DNA from: Acidobacteriota bacterium
Lineage (GTDB): Bacteria; Acidobacteriota; Terriglobia; Terriglobales; Acidobacteriaceae
NCBI GenBank assembly: GCA_021846945.1
Contig: JAJZVZ010000003.1
Location: forward strand, 1 to 64,000
Length of the DNA: 64,000 nt
Reading direction: 5' to 3'
The notes below the pieces were generated by a model. That model was not told where the DNA came from. It worked only from the letters and a program-made list of their open reading frames with translations, and searched no databases. Every line of letters begins with the position of its first letter. The stretch's first letter is position 1. Shown piece by piece: positions 1-9,715 of this stretch. The position numbers and the translations under genes were made by a program.

Positions 1-155
1 GGGGCTGTTGCATTTTATGGTGAGGCGTTGCCGGACAGCACAGAACGAAGTTTGCTATTCTGACAGGCCAAAGCCATGCGGATTCTTCGCAAGAGCTTGT
101 TCAAAAGTACTTCGGGACAGGCTGCGCGCTGCCAGCGGGAAGAAGACCGCGTGGA

Positions 156-1112
156 ATGATCAGGGAACGGGGTTTGGGTGTGCGAATCTACGGCAAGATT
201 GCATGTGCGGTTGCTTCATTATTTTTTCTGGGCGGGGCATGGCTTCTCCACGCGCAGCGGAGAGAGACCGGGCCGGTGGATGAGGGATTTACCGTCACAA
301 GCCGAGTGGTGTATACGAACGGCGCGCACGGGCCGCTGCTGGCGGATGTGTATATACCCATGAAAGAGGGCGTTCATCCCGGCATTGTCTTCATCCACGG
401 CGGCGGCTGGAAGAACGGAAATCGCCATCAGATGATCAAGCTGATCAAGGCGCTGGCGGAGGATGGTTATGTCTGCTTCACGATCGAATATGATGTCGAT
501 CCCGTTCCCTTTCCGGCCTCGTTCCACGAATCGCTGGCCGCAGTGAAGTTCTTCCGCGACCATGCCGCGCAGTATCATCTGGATCCGGCGCGCGTGGCCG
601 TGGCGGGCAGTTCGGCGGGTGGCGAACTGGCAGCGCTGGTGGCGCTGAATCCCTCGGGTCTGCCTCTGGGAACGGGACTGGCCAAATATGAGGCGCAGGC
701 AGGATCGGCCTCGGCAGTGCAGGCGGGCGTGATTCTGAATGGCGTTCTGGATCTTACCGATATGGCCAGGACCCATGAGGCCGGAATGATTACGGCGTAT
801 CTGGGCGGCACATGCGAAGCAAAAATGGATGCCTGCAAGGATGCCTCGCCGGTCTTTCATGTTCATCCGGGAGCGCCGCCGATGTATGTGGGCCATGGCA
901 CGGCGGACCAGACGGTGCCGTTTGCCGAAGCGGTGGCCTTTACGAATGCTCTGAAGGCCGCGCGTGTGCCCGTGCGGTTTTTCCAGGCGGAAGGCGGCAG
1001 GCATACCTTCTGGGCCGATCCGCGGTTCTACACCGAAAATCTTGAGGCCATAAAGGAATTTCTGTCGATTCATCTGCGCGGTGGCGCGCAAGCGAAGTTC
1101 GCGGAAAAGTGA
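156..1112 (+). CDS. secreted alpha/beta hydrolase (esterase/lipase-like)
   Basis: A 318-residue serine hydrolase of the alpha/beta fold, probably a carboxylesterase acting on an acetylated or acylated substrate outside the cytoplasm. A hydrophobic N-terminal segment (about residues 13-33, IACAVASLFFLGGAWLL) looks like a signal peptide or anchor. The HGGGW oxyanion-hole motif lies near residue 80, the nucleophile elbow GSSAGG near residue 150, an Asp in GHGTADQTVP near 250 and the His in GGRHTF near 285, giving a complete Ser-Asp-His triad. The gene stands alone, 149 bp before the GH116 glucosidase. The start is the ATG at 156; a GTG at 180 is possible. The substrate cannot be read from the sequence. 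Confidence 0.85.
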   Translation: MIRERGLGVRIYGKIACAVASLFFLGGAWLLHAQRRETGPVDEGFTVTSRVVYTNGAHGPLLADVYIPMKEGVHPGIVFIHGGGWKNGNRHQMIKLIKALAEDGYVCFTIEYDVDPVPFPASFHESLAAVKFFRDHAAQYHLDPARVAVAGSSAGGELAALVALNPSGLPLGTGLAKYEAQAGSASAVQAGVILNGVLDLTDMARTHEAGMITAYLGGTCEAKMDACKDASPVFHVHPGAPPMYVGHGTADQTVPFAEAVAFTNALKAARVPVRFFQAEGGRHTFWADPRFYTENLEAIKEFLSIHLRGGAQAKFAEK

Positions 1113-1261
1113 TGCGGAGCCGGGCGCCGGTATTTCGCACACAGCCTGCTTGAGTGCGGAGCACGGCAATGCGGAGGGCGCCGCTTATAATTGGGCCGTT
1201 GCGCGCAGCGTCTTTTGGCCTGATTCAAAAAACGGAAATCTTTCCTGATTCGGAGTATTGA

Positions 1262-4051
1262 GTGACTCTTTCCCGCCGCAAATTCCTGACGACAGTTGCG
1301 GCCGCGGGCAGCGCGGCTGTTACTTCCCCCGGCGCCTTTGCCGCGCCTTACCAGGTTTCAGTGCATCGCAGTGGCGGCGGCCAAAGGCAGCAAGGCACGC
1401 GCAATGCGGCGTCTGGCCCGCATACGCCTCGTGTGCCGGTGACGATTCCGGAAACCATGCCGATGGGCTCTGGCGCGGCCCTGGGGGGAATTGGCACGGG
1501 CTTCGTGGAGATTCGCGCTGACGGCTGCTTCTACGAGTGGCAGATCTTCAATGCGGGCCCCTGGGGACAGAACGTGCATTCGACTACGGCGCCTCCGCCG
1601 CCGGGACCGCAATATCTGCGTTTTCTGCTGCGGGCGCGCAAGATTTCCGGTGGAGCGCCCGAGGTGCGCCGGCTTTATCTGCGCTCCGATGAGAATGATC
1701 TTTATTCGCTGCCCTTCGCGCAGGATGTGGAGTCGATCGACTACTTCGCGTGGTTCCCGATGACGGGGCTGCGCTACAACGATCCGACGCTGCCGGTTCG
1801 CGTCTCGGCGCAGGCCTTTTCGCCGTTCTTCCCGGGCAACGCGCGCGAGTCCGGTACGCCGGGTTTCCATATGGTCTATTCGCTGGAAAATATCTCCAAT
1901 GATGCGGTCGAAGTGTCGTTGGCGGGGTTCCTCGATAATCCGCTGGCCTCGGCGCTGGCGGATCGCAAGCTGACCAATACGATCTCACAGGACGGCGATG
2001 TGACCAGGCTGATGCTGGAGACCGCTGCACAGACGGATTTCCCGTCGGGAATCGGCAACATGTGCCTTTCGGTCACGGGCGGCGATCCTTCCTATATCGC
2101 CGGCACGTTTCGCCAGTACATGCTGCCCGGCGAATGCCACTGGCGGACGGAGCGCATTCATTCCATGACCGTGGATGTTCTGGCCGGCTTCCAGAGCACC
2201 GGGCGGCTGCCAAACACGAAGGGAAGCACCGACCCGAGCATTGGATTGCCTTCGCTGGATGCCATCGATGCGCTTTCCGCCGCGCAGGTGGCACAGAAGA
2301 TCAAGGAGCTGAGCGCGGACGCGCTGCTGGCGCGGATCTTCGCCGATGCGCGCGTGGCCAATCCGAATGGTGGCACGGATGCAGACCGTGAGTTGCTGAA
2401 GGAGGTTTATAACAATCTGGCCGAAGACAACGGTCCTCGGCACCTGACCTGGGGAACCGGCGCTCTGGCTTCCACGGTGAAGCTGGCGCCGGGGCAAAAG
2501 GCGGAGATTCGCTTCACGATGAGCTGGTTCTTTCCGCATCATCTGGCCCGGGACGGCCGCGAGATTGGGCACATGTACAACAATTGGTTCAGCGATGCCG
2601 CCGGCGTGAACCGCTTCCTTTGCACCAGCTATGCCAGGCATCGCAGCGCAACGGAGGCCTTCGCGCGCACACTTACGGATACGACCCTCGGCGATGCGAT
2701 GGCGTTTGTGTGGTCGAGCCAGCTCTCGACCCTGGTCACCAATACATGGTGGACGAAGGATGGCGGCTATGCCGTGTGGGAAGGGCTGGGCTGCTGCGGA
2801 CTTTCGACGACGGACGTCGATTATCAGGGGAGTTATTCCATCGTTGCGCTGTTTCCGGAGCTGAAGCTCTCGCAGATGCAGCGGATAATCGAGTTCCAGA
2901 ACGAGTTGGGACAGGTGCCCCATAACTTTGCCGGCGACCTGGACCGCGTGGATCGCGGCTTTAAGCGCGTGGATATGAATCCGCAGTTCGTGATGATGGT
3001 TTATCGCGATTATCTGTGGACGGGCAACCGGGACTATCTGACGTCGATGTGGCTGCACGTGGTGCGAGCCATGGCGTTCACTGAGTCGCTGGATACCAAT
3101 GGCGATGGGCTGCCTGATCGCGATACGAGTCTGCAGACCTATGACCAGTGGGGGATGCGCGGCACGCCGTCTTATGTGGCTTCGCTGTGGATCGGCGCGT
3201 TGCGCGCGGCGGTGCGGATTGCGGACGCCGCCGGCAAACCCGACGACTCTAAGCGATGGGCGGATCTGCTGAAGAAAGCCTCGGCCAGCTTCGATGCGCT
3301 GCTTTTCAACGGCGAATATTACAGCCTGTGGGTGGATGGACAGACGCGCGATGAGCTGTGCATGACGGATCAGATATCGGGCGAGTGGTTTTCTCACCTG
3401 ATCGGTCTGGATACGACGATCTCCCGCAAGAACCTGAGTCAGGCAGTCGCCAGCATCGTGAAATACAACTTCAATTCGGAGTTTGGACTGCACAACGCCA
3501 CGGCGCCCAAGGGAGGCGCGGGATTGCTGGCGCTGACCAACTTCCAGGCCGGCGGAGTCTGGTCAGGCATCGAGTTCGCGTTCGCCTCGCTGCTGATCGA
3601 TCATGGCCACTACGCCGAAGGCGCGAGGATCGTCGAGGCGATTCACCGCAGGTATTTGCGGGCGGGCCGGCCATGGAATCACGTGGAATGCGGCAATCAC
3701 TATACGCGTCCCATGAGCAGTTGGGCCACGCTGCTGGCGGCGACGGGATTCAAACCCGATGCGCACAACCAGAGCCTCGAACTCATCCCCAAGGCGCCCG
3801 GGAACTTCCGCGCGCCGTGGGTCACAACCTCTGGTTTTGGAACCATCAGCCGCAGCGGACGCACGCTTGCAATGCACTGTGTCTACGGAAAGCTGGAGTT
3901 GAAATCGCTGAAGGCGCCGGCGGGCGTGAGCAGCGCGCAACTGGAAGGACATACGCTTTCGGCGAAAGTCCTGAAGCACAGCGACAGCGTGACCCTGGAG
4001 TTGTCCAAACCCGCGTCGCTGGGCGCGAACCAGACATTGACGATTGCATAG
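1262..4051 (+). CDS. GH116 family beta-glucosidase/glucosylceramidase-like, Tat-exported
   Basis: A 929-residue protein of the GBA2-like glycoside hydrolase family 116, which retains configuration and acts on beta-glucosides or beta-xylosides. The N-terminus has a twin-arginine signal (SRRKFL, then an Ala-rich stretch to AFAAP), so it is exported folded. A beta-sandwich N-domain opens with GSGAALGGIGTGFVEIRADG, typical of GH116. The (alpha/alpha)6 domain holds VWEG (likely nucleophile Glu, about residue 507) and TYDQWG (likely acid/base Asp, about residue 628). The start is GTG at 1262, in register with the Tat signal. A TATAAT lies at 1186-1191 without a clear -35. The natural substrate in this family varies, so specificity is open. 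Confidence 0.88.
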   Translation: MTLSRRKFLTTVAAAGSAAVTSPGAFAAPYQVSVHRSGGGQRQQGTRNAASGPHTPRVPVTIPETMPMGSGAALGGIGTGFVEIRADGCFYEWQIFNAGPWGQNVHSTTAPPPPGPQYLRFLLRARKISGGAPEVRRLYLRSDENDLYSLPFAQDVESIDYFAWFPMTGLRYNDPTLPVRVSAQAFSPFFPGNARESGTPGFHMVYSLENISNDAVEVSLAGFLDNPLASALADRKLTNTISQDGDVTRLMLETAAQTDFPSGIGNMCLSVTGGDPSYIAGTFRQYMLPGECHWRTERIHSMTVDVLAGFQSTGRLPNTKGSTDPSIGLPSLDAIDALSAAQVAQKIKELSADALLARIFADARVANPNGGTDADRELLKEVYNNLAEDNGPRHLTWGTGALASTVKLAPGQKAEIRFTMSWFFPHHLARDGREIGHMYNNWFSDAAGVNRFLCTSYARHRSATEAFARTLTDTTLGDAMAFVWSSQLSTLVTNTWWTKDGGYAVWEGLGCCGLSTTDVDYQGSYSIVALFPELKLSQMQRIIEFQNELGQVPHNFAGDLDRVDRGFKRVDMNPQFVMMVYRDYLWTGNRDYLTSMWLHVVRAMAFTESLDTNGDGLPDRDTSLQTYDQWGMRGTPSYVASLWIGALRAAVRIADAAGKPDDSKRWADLLKKASASFDALLFNGEYYSLWVDGQTRDELCMTDQISGEWFSHLIGLDTTISRKNLSQAVASIVKYNFNSEFGLHNATAPKGGAGLLALTNFQAGGVWSGIEFAFASLLIDHGHYAEGARIVEAIHRRYLRAGRPWNHVECGNHYTRPMSSWATLLAATGFKPDAHNQSLELIPKAPGNFRAPWVTTSGFGTISRSGRTLAMHCVYGKLELKSLKAPAGVSSAQLEGHTLSAKVLKHSDSVTLELSKPASLGANQTLTIA

Positions 4052-4411
4052 ACCACTTCTTCACATGCCGCCCTTGTGGCTTGAACATCGGGTGGCTTGC
4101 TTGAGCGTAGCGCTACTGGAATGCAAGGCTTCGGTATACAGCAGAAGGAGAAGTGCAATAGGGCGCGCTGACGCTGCCCCCGCAGATCGCATTGCCAGCG
4201 AAAAGAACCGGGCCGGGCGCACGCTGGAATTATCTTTCCGAAGACAACTCTTCGCGCGCGGGAGCGCATCTTAAATGGGCTAATGCGCGGAGCAAGAATA
4301 CTCCTGAGGAATCGGGGAGTAAATAATCATATTTCTTCTAGTTACAGGAAGCATACAGATGGCGGTTAGCCGCGCAGAATCTCTTTTTCGTCGGAAAGGA
4401 GGAAATCAAAA
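4052..4411. other. intergenic region before the DUF4142 gene
   Basis: About 360 bases with no convincing ORF. A short inverted repeat (TACTCC/GGAGTA, 4299-4321) is followed by an AT-rich stretch around 4320-4345 that could carry the promoter of the DUF4142 gene. A strong Shine-Dalgarno AAAGGAGG is at 4395-4402. I see no RNA gene. Confidence 0.5.
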
Positions 4412-5068
4412 ATGACAGCAAAGCGAGCGGGCAAGTCTATCTTGATTCTTTCGGCGGTGGTATCGCTGGCGGCATTGACCGTTGCGCAAGGCCAGCAGCT
4501 GGGAGGGATGGCTCCACAGGCGCCGGTCCAGCCCGGCCAGCAACAGCCGATGCCCGGGCAGCCGAATTATCCCGGCGCACAGATGCCGGGAACAAACCCA
4601 GGAAGCGCGCCATCGCCATCCGACCAGTTCTTCGTGAAATCGATTCTCGAGAGTGATGCCGCAGAAGTGCAGATGGGCAAGCTTGCCGAGGTAAAGTCGC
4701 AGAGCACCGATGTGAAGCAGTTCGGCCAGAAGATGGTGGAGATCAGCAAGAGGCTTGATCAGCAGCTCAAGCCAATCGCCGAAAAGCTGGATGTGAATAT
4801 GCCGAAGGGGCCTGCGAAGAAAGAGAAGGTGCTGATTGCAAAGCTCGAAAATTTGTCGGGTCCGCAGTTCGACCAGAGCTACCTCCAAGCGGTAGCGAAA
4901 GATCACCAGAAAGATGTGAAGGCATTCCAATCCGAAGCCGCATTGGCTCACGATCCGTATGTGCAGCAGGCTGCGCGCATCGATGCGCCGGTCATCGCGC
5001 AACATCTCCAGGTGATCAAGCAGATCGCGCAGAAACACAATGTGACGCTTACCGGCAAAGCGAAGTAG
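4412..5068 (+). CDS. DUF4142 domain-containing secreted protein
   Basis: A 218-residue exported protein. It begins with a signal peptide (residues 1-27, ending TVAQGQ), followed by a Pro/Gln/Gly-rich linker to about residue 70. The rest is a helical, ferritin-like DUF4142 domain containing DQFFVKSILESDAAEVQMGKLA and a QFGQKMVEISKRLDQQLKPIA segment. The family's function is unproven; members are often found among stress-related periplasmic or outer-membrane proteins. The start is fixed by the AAAGGAGG ribosome-binding site 9 bases upstream. The gene appears monocistronic. Confidence 0.85.
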   Translation: MTAKRAGKSILILSAVVSLAALTVAQGQQLGGMAPQAPVQPGQQQPMPGQPNYPGAQMPGTNPGSAPSPSDQFFVKSILESDAAEVQMGKLAEVKSQSTDVKQFGQKMVEISKRLDQQLKPIAEKLDVNMPKGPAKKEKVLIAKLENLSGPQFDQSYLQAVAKDHQKDVKAFQSEAALAHDPYVQQAARIDAPVIAQHLQVIKQIAQKHNVTLTGKAK

Positions 5069-5280
5069 CCACGAAGCGGACATAACGAGCCGCTTAGGCG
5101 GGTGCGCCCAATTGGCAGCGAGATGCCGCGCTCTGCTGCCGGATGGTGGAGTGTGCGAGGGCGACGCGGGAATCCACTTCCCGTCTCATACCGGGACGGC
5201 ATGTCTCAACGAATTGCAGACTGAGCTTCTTTCCGGCGGCTTCCGGCAGGTACACTGGGTGCTGACAGGAGGTCCCGGCT

Positions 5281-6051
5281 ATGCAGACCCGGATTCAGGG
5301 CACGACCATGCCCGTGCTCGAGGTGCAGCTCGATCCGAACGAGAGCGTATTTTCAGAGAGTGGCGAGCTCTCGTGGATGACAGGCTCCATCCAGATGGCC
5401 ACGCATACGCAGATGGGTGGAGGCGGCGGCCTCTTTGGCGTGTTGAAGCGCGTGGCTGGAGGCGGCAGCATCTTCATGACGGAATACCGGGCCTACCAGT
5501 ATCCGGGCACGGTCGCGTTTGCCGCCAAAATGCCGGGACATATTGTGCCCATCGAACTGGGGCAGGGACCTGAGTTTTTCGTGCACCGTCACGGTTTTTT
5601 GTGCGCCACGCCGCAGGTGACCATCGGCGTGGGCTTTCAGCAGTCACTGGGCGCGGGCATCTTCGGCGGCGACGGCTTTCTGCTGCAGCGCGTGGGCGGC
5701 GTGGGCACAGCGTGGCTGGAGCTATCCGGCGAGCTGATCATGAAGGACCTGGCGCCGGGTGAAACGCTCAGCGTGCATCCCGGACACGTCGGCGCTTTTC
5801 AGGCATCGGTCGGGTTTCAGATCACCATGGTCCCGGGGATCAAGAACATGATCTTCGGCGGCGACGGACTCTTTCTGGCGGTTCTCACCGGGCCGGGCAG
5901 GGTGTGGCTGCAGACGCTGCCGATCTCGCGGCTTGCGCACCTGATCGGCGAATATCTGCCGCAAGGAGAGGTGCGCCAGACGACCGCGGCGGGTCTTGGC
6001 GGAGGCGTGCTGGGCGGGATCGTAGGGTCGATTCTGGGCGGAAGCCAATAG
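5281..6051 (+). CDS. AIM24/TIGR00266 family protein
   Basis: A 256-residue Gly-rich beta protein of the TIGR00266/AIM24 family, whose bacterial members have no established biochemical role. Diagnostic features are the N-terminal V-L-E-V-x-L-D-P-N-E strand, SGELSWMTGSIQMAT, the Gly run GGGGGLFGVLKR, and the C-terminal RVWLQTLPISRLA followed by a Gly-rich tail (GGGVLGGIVGSILGG). No signal peptide is visible. A perfect Shine-Dalgarno AGGAGGT at 5267-5273 supports the ATG at 5281. The stop is 12 bases before the AI-2E family transporter, so the two are probably co-transcribed. Confidence 0.87.
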   Translation: MQTRIQGTTMPVLEVQLDPNESVFSESGELSWMTGSIQMATHTQMGGGGGLFGVLKRVAGGGSIFMTEYRAYQYPGTVAFAAKMPGHIVPIELGQGPEFFVHRHGFLCATPQVTIGVGFQQSLGAGIFGGDGFLLQRVGGVGTAWLELSGELIMKDLAPGETLSVHPGHVGAFQASVGFQITMVPGIKNMIFGGDGLFLAVLTGPGRVWLQTLPISRLAHLIGEYLPQGEVRQTTAAGLGGGVLGGIVGSILGGSQ

Positions 6052-6063
6052 GAACGCGCAGGC

Positions 6064-7095
6064 ATGAGCCAGGCTTCCGGCAATTCGCGCAGCTTTCGTA
6101 GCGACATCCTGTTCGGCTTCGCGCTGGCGTTGGCCTGTTACGTCGGATGGCTCATCCGCGCGGAACTGGCGCTGCTCTACGTCAGCGCGCTGTTTGCGGT
6201 TGTGCTCACTCCTGTGGTGCATTTCACGACGCGCATCCGTATCGGGCGTTGGCAGCCGTTCAAGGGTCTGGCAATCTTCCTGCTTCTGCTCGTGGTGGCC
6301 GGAGCGCTGACCGCCTTCGGCTTTGTTGCGCTGCCTCCAGTGATCTCCGACTTGCAGGAATTCGCAAGAGAAGCTCCGGCGCGTCTGCCGGCAATTTTGG
6401 AGAAGCTCAAGCACGTTCCCTTCGCCAATCATCTGAATGCCGCCGATCTGAGCGCCAGGGCGCAGGGATTTGCCAGCAACGCAGCCACCTATCTTCTGCT
6501 TTCGGTCCGGGAGTGGGCCGGCAGGCTCTTTGATCTGGTGATGGGCTTCACACTCACGGTGTATTTCATTCTGGAAGGCGATCGGGCCTACCACTGGTTC
6601 CTTTCTTTTGTTCCGGTTGAAAGCCGAAGCCGGCTGGACCGGACGTTGCAGCGGGCCAGTGTGCGCATGGGCAAATGGCTGCTGGGCCAGGGCAGTCTGA
6701 TGCTGATCCTGGGAGTCACGAGCACGATCGTTTATCTTTCCCTGGATGTGCGTTACGCTTATGCGCTGGGCGTACTGACGGGATTGCTCAACATTATTCC
6801 GGTAGTAGGAGCTGCCGTCAGTATCGGGTTGGCCCTGCTGGTCGCCGCCATCGACTCCTGGGGCCGCGTAATCGGCATCGCCATCTTCTACGCGATCTAT
6901 GTGCAGGTGGAGAACTCGTACCTGGCGCCACGCATCATGAAGTCGAGCGTGGGCCTGCCGGCCCTGGGGATACTGGTCGCGCTGCTGATCGGCTCACGGC
7001 TCGAAGGCATTGCCGGGGCGATGGTTGCGGTGCCGACGGCGGCGCTGGTTGCGGTGCTGTTGGAAGAGTATCTGGTGCGGAAGGATGCGGTGTGA
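6064..7095 (+). CDS. AI-2E family transporter (PerM/YdiK-like permease)
   Basis: A 343-residue inner-membrane protein of the AI-2E transporter (PF01594) superfamily with about eight hydrophobic segments. An early pair is at residues 17-50, followed by a soluble loop rich in Ala/Leu (about 95-145, with PPVISDLQEFA). A C-terminal bundle contains GLLNIIPVVGAAVSIGLALL and the RIMKSSVGLPALGILVALLIG signature. Family members export AI-2 or other small solutes, or act as Na+/H+ antiporters; which applies here is unknown. It is 12 bases downstream of the AIM24-like gene and 58 bases upstream of the GH16 gene. Confidence 0.87.
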   Translation: MSQASGNSRSFRSDILFGFALALACYVGWLIRAELALLYVSALFAVVLTPVVHFTTRIRIGRWQPFKGLAIFLLLLVVAGALTAFGFVALPPVISDLQEFAREAPARLPAILEKLKHVPFANHLNAADLSARAQGFASNAATYLLLSVREWAGRLFDLVMGFTLTVYFILEGDRAYHWFLSFVPVESRSRLDRTLQRASVRMGKWLLGQGSLMLILGVTSTIVYLSLDVRYAYALGVLTGLLNIIPVVGAAVSIGLALLVAAIDSWGRVIGIAIFYAIYVQVENSYLAPRIMKSSVGLPALGILVALLIGSRLEGIAGAMVAVPTAALVAVLLEEYLVRKDAV

Positions 7096-7153
7096 TGCCG
7101 CAGCGGAGTGTGCACGGTTTGTGCCAAAGACTTTTTTCGAAACGAGGGCCTCG

Positions 7154-7954
7154 ATGGTTGATTATTCCCGCAGGAATTTGATTGTTTCCGGATTCGCCAT
7201 TTCGATATCCGCGCTCGTGGGCCGCCGGGCATTTGCAAGCGGCCTGGGAGCGGGCGCGCCGGAGAAGGAATCCTTTGCCCCGCAGGGCTATAAGCTGGCC
7301 TGGTCAGACGAATTCAGCTGCAACACGCTCGACCGGTCGAAGTGGGACTTCCGCACCGACTCTAAGCAGTGGAGCACGCAGTTGCCCGGAAACGTCTCGG
7401 TGCGCGGCGGAAAGTTGATCATCACGCTTGACCGCGCGCCGGCCGGTGCCGCGATGAAATACGCCGGCGGCGGCGTGATCAGTAAAGAGGCTTTCGGCTA
7501 CGGCTACTACGAATGCCGGATGCGCATCCTGGCGGGCAAGGGCTGGCACTCGTCCTTCTGGCTGATGAAGCACAATGGTTCGGGTGGCACCGGCACTTCA
7601 GCGGCCGATCTGGAACTGGACGTGATCGAGAATGATTCCATCGACCTTCGGTCGTATGGCATCACCACGCATAAGTGGAAGGACGGGCATGTCGCCTATG
7701 GCCACAAGGTCGTGCATACGCCGTCTCTCTCGGAGTATCACGTCTATGGTTGCGAGTATACGCGGGAGATAGTCCGGTACTACTTCGACGGAATTCTTGA
7801 GCAGAGCACCGATATTGCATCGCTGCCGCAGGGCAAATTGAATATCTGGCTGACGTCGATCGCATCGGGGCTGGGACATACCGATCGCGTGGACGACGCG
7901 CGGCTACCCGGCCACGTAGAGTATGACTACGCGCGGTACTACCGCAAAGCGTGA
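7154..7954 (+). CDS. GH16 family glycosidase (laminarinase/beta-glucanase-like)
   Basis: A 266-residue secreted glycoside hydrolase family 16 protein. The catalytic strand motif ELDVIE (E-x-D-x-x-E, about residues 154-159) supplies nucleophile and acid/base. YKLAWSDEFS at the start of the domain and WHSSFWLM before the active site are also typical. The ORF track opens at 7010, but the ATG at 7154 gives a Tat-like signal peptide (SRRNLIVSG followed by a hydrophobic stretch ending RRAFAS), so I place the start there. Family substrates include beta-1,3/1,4-glucans, agar, carrageenan and xyloglucan; specificity cannot be read. It may be co-transcribed with 6064-7095. Confidence 0.85.
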   Translation: MVDYSRRNLIVSGFAISISALVGRRAFASGLGAGAPEKESFAPQGYKLAWSDEFSCNTLDRSKWDFRTDSKQWSTQLPGNVSVRGGKLIITLDRAPAGAAMKYAGGGVISKEAFGYGYYECRMRILAGKGWHSSFWLMKHNGSGGTGTSAADLELDVIENDSIDLRSYGITTHKWKDGHVAYGHKVVHTPSLSEYHVYGCEYTREIVRYYFDGILEQSTDIASLPQGKLNIWLTSIASGLGHTDRVDDARLPGHVEYDYARYYRKA

Positions 7955-7995
7955 AGGCGGCGCGCGGCGTTACGGTTGTTTGGCCCGCTTGAGGG

Positions 7996-8016
7996 GCATG
8001 CTGGGAGCCGGCATGC
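7996..8016. terminator. hairpin between convergent genes
   Basis: GCATGC arms separated by 9 bases (inner CTGG/CCGG partly pairs) lie in the 69-base gap between the convergent GH16 and metallopeptidase genes. There is no T-run, so function as a terminator is only suggested by position. Confidence 0.3.
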
Positions 8017-8023
8017 GCTGGCT

Positions 8024-9715
8024 CTAACGAGCCCGCCCAGGCAACGACGCTCTCCTGGCCTGCATGCCGGCATCCACCGCCGCTTTCATCACGCCGCAAT
8101 TGGCGAAGAAGTCGACCAGGTCGGCGGAAAGCGGCCGCATCACCGGCGATTCGTATGGCTCGGCCGGCCGGCTCAGCAATTCAGGAAAGCTGACGCTTTG
8201 GGCGGTTTGGATTGCGCCGGAACCTTGCGCGTCGAGGATGAGGGACGTGAGCTTGCGGGCGAGATCAAGCGGGAAGCTCTCCGAGACGAAGACCATTTTG
8301 CCCCGGGTGGTGATGACGACCGGGCCCTCGTTCGTGGAGAAGACCTGCTCCGTGGTTCCATCCGCGGTGGGAGCTGAAGCTTGCGCGGACAGGTCGGGCT
8401 TGAGGCTGGAATATTTGCGGCCCAGGCTGTTGGCGTAAAGCCGGGCGAAGACCTGAGCGGAGGCCGAATTTCTCCAGACCGAAAGGTAAAAAATGGAGAG
8501 GGATTTGGTGCTGTCCTGTTCCGCCGGGGTCCGGGCGCTGCGCAACTGGCCCGCCCAGTAAAGACCGCCGTCCCAGGCTGGAGTCAGGTCGCGCGAGGCA
8601 TCTTCGCCGCCGAACAGCTCGGTCATGATCTTTACATCAAGCTCGCCTAGCTGCCCGATGTCGTAGGGCTTGTAAAGCTTGTCGACAAGCGGATGGATGT
8701 TGGGCAAGAGCGGAATGGGCGGAATCTGCCTTCTTTCGTAGTCGCGCGGGTTCAGGATCTCCCAGCTTGATGTGGGCGGACGGTCGAGCGTGCCGGCAAA
8801 GGCGGCTTCCCGGCCTTTATCCATCCATACGTCCTGCTCGAAGCTGAGGCCCTCCTGGTAGGGGAAGAGCATGGATTCTGAGAGCACGAGGGGAGCCCGG
8901 GCCATCACCGGCGAATTCGCTGAGCTGGTCATGTGATTCTTGATGATGTTCACAACCTCGGGGTCTTTGATCAGGCTTTTTCCGAGAGGCTTGAGGATGT
9001 AATCCATCATGACGGCGGTGGCCTGTCCCTCTGCCACGGCGTCGCGGGCGGTATCGATTTCGTCTTTGGCAAGATGCTCAGTGTCGCCGGCCGCGGTGTG
9101 CGAGACGCTGTCCGGGGTCTGGTTGTCCCACTTTTCGAGGTTGGAGTGCTGGTCCTGGAGGGCATGCGTAAGCTCATGAGCCATGACGGGCTTTTGCTCA
9201 TCGACGCTGACCCAGTCAAGCAGATTGACGGTCTTGGTCTTGGAGTCGTAGTAGGCTTCGATCTGCTCCTTGAGGAGCGCGAGCAGAAATGGCCGCAGCT
9301 CGAAGTCCTTGTCGAGAAGGCCGAATTTTTTCAGGATAATTTCGTCGCGTTGCAGGCGTTTTGTGCCCTGGTCCTCGTTAAATTTCTTTTCCAGGTAGGC
9401 TTCGACGGCGGCGCGGGTGGTCAGGCGGCGCTTGACGGAGCTCTTGATGGGCAGACCGGTTTCGTCCGAGGAGAACTTCAGGAGCGTATCGACGAGCGCG
9501 AAGAGCTGTTTGGCCTGTTCAGGGGTGATGTGGGCGGAGTCATTTCCCGTATCCGGGGTCTTGGCCGGGCTGGTCTGCGATGCGGCCGCGTCCGAATGCC
9601 GCGGCGCCGGAGCTGGCTGCCACGCCCAGGCGATGGTTGCCGCGGCCAGGCAGAGCACCGCCGCCAATGCAAATCCAGTTTTTCCCCGTCTTACCAATGT
9701 CAGCTGCGTGCTCAT
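8024..9715 (-). CDS. exported HEXXH zinc metallopeptidase-like protein
   Basis: A 563-residue protein with an N-terminal hydrophobic segment (GFALAAVLCLAAATIAWAW), then a Pro/Ala-rich linker. The zinc-protease motif HELTHALQDQH is near residue 180. A conserved-looking Glu in AVAEGQATAVMMDY about 50 residues further on could be the third ligand of a gluzincin. The remainder has no domain I recognise. The start is the ATG at 9715, preceded by GGAGA on the minus strand; the TTG at 9718 is less likely. It is divergent from the YgfZ-like gene, with a 166-base shared control region. The physiological substrate is unknown. Confidence 0.72.
   Translation of the reverse strand: MSTQLTLVRRGKTGFALAAVLCLAAATIAWAWQPAPAPRHSDAAASQTSPAKTPDTGNDSAHITPEQAKQLFALVDTLLKFSSDETGLPIKSSVKRRLTTRAAVEAYLEKKFNEDQGTKRLQRDEIILKKFGLLDKDFELRPFLLALLKEQIEAYYDSKTKTVNLLDWVSVDEQKPVMAHELTHALQDQHSNLEKWDNQTPDSVSHTAAGDTEHLAKDEIDTARDAVAEGQATAVMMDYILKPLGKSLIKDPEVVNIIKNHMTSSANSPVMARAPLVLSESMLFPYQEGLSFEQDVWMDKGREAAFAGTLDRPPTSSWEILNPRDYERRQIPPIPLLPNIHPLVDKLYKPYDIGQLGELDVKIMTELFGGEDASRDLTPAWDGGLYWAGQLRSARTPAEQDSTKSLSIFYLSVWRNSASAQVFARLYANSLGRKYSSLKPDLSAQASAPTADGTTEQVFSTNEGPVVITTRGKMVFVSESFPLDLARKLTSLILDAQGSGAIQTAQSVSFPELLSRPAEPYESPVMRPLSADLVDFFANCGVMKAAVDAGMQARRASLPGRAR

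Noticed and set aside
1186-1191. TATAAT as a promoter of the GH116 gene
   Set aside because: No matching -35 hexamer at 16-18 bases, so it is mentioned with the gene but not listed as a promoter.
1985-3493. 502-residue minus-strand ORF
   Set aside because: Shadow of the GH116 gene produced by high third-position GC.
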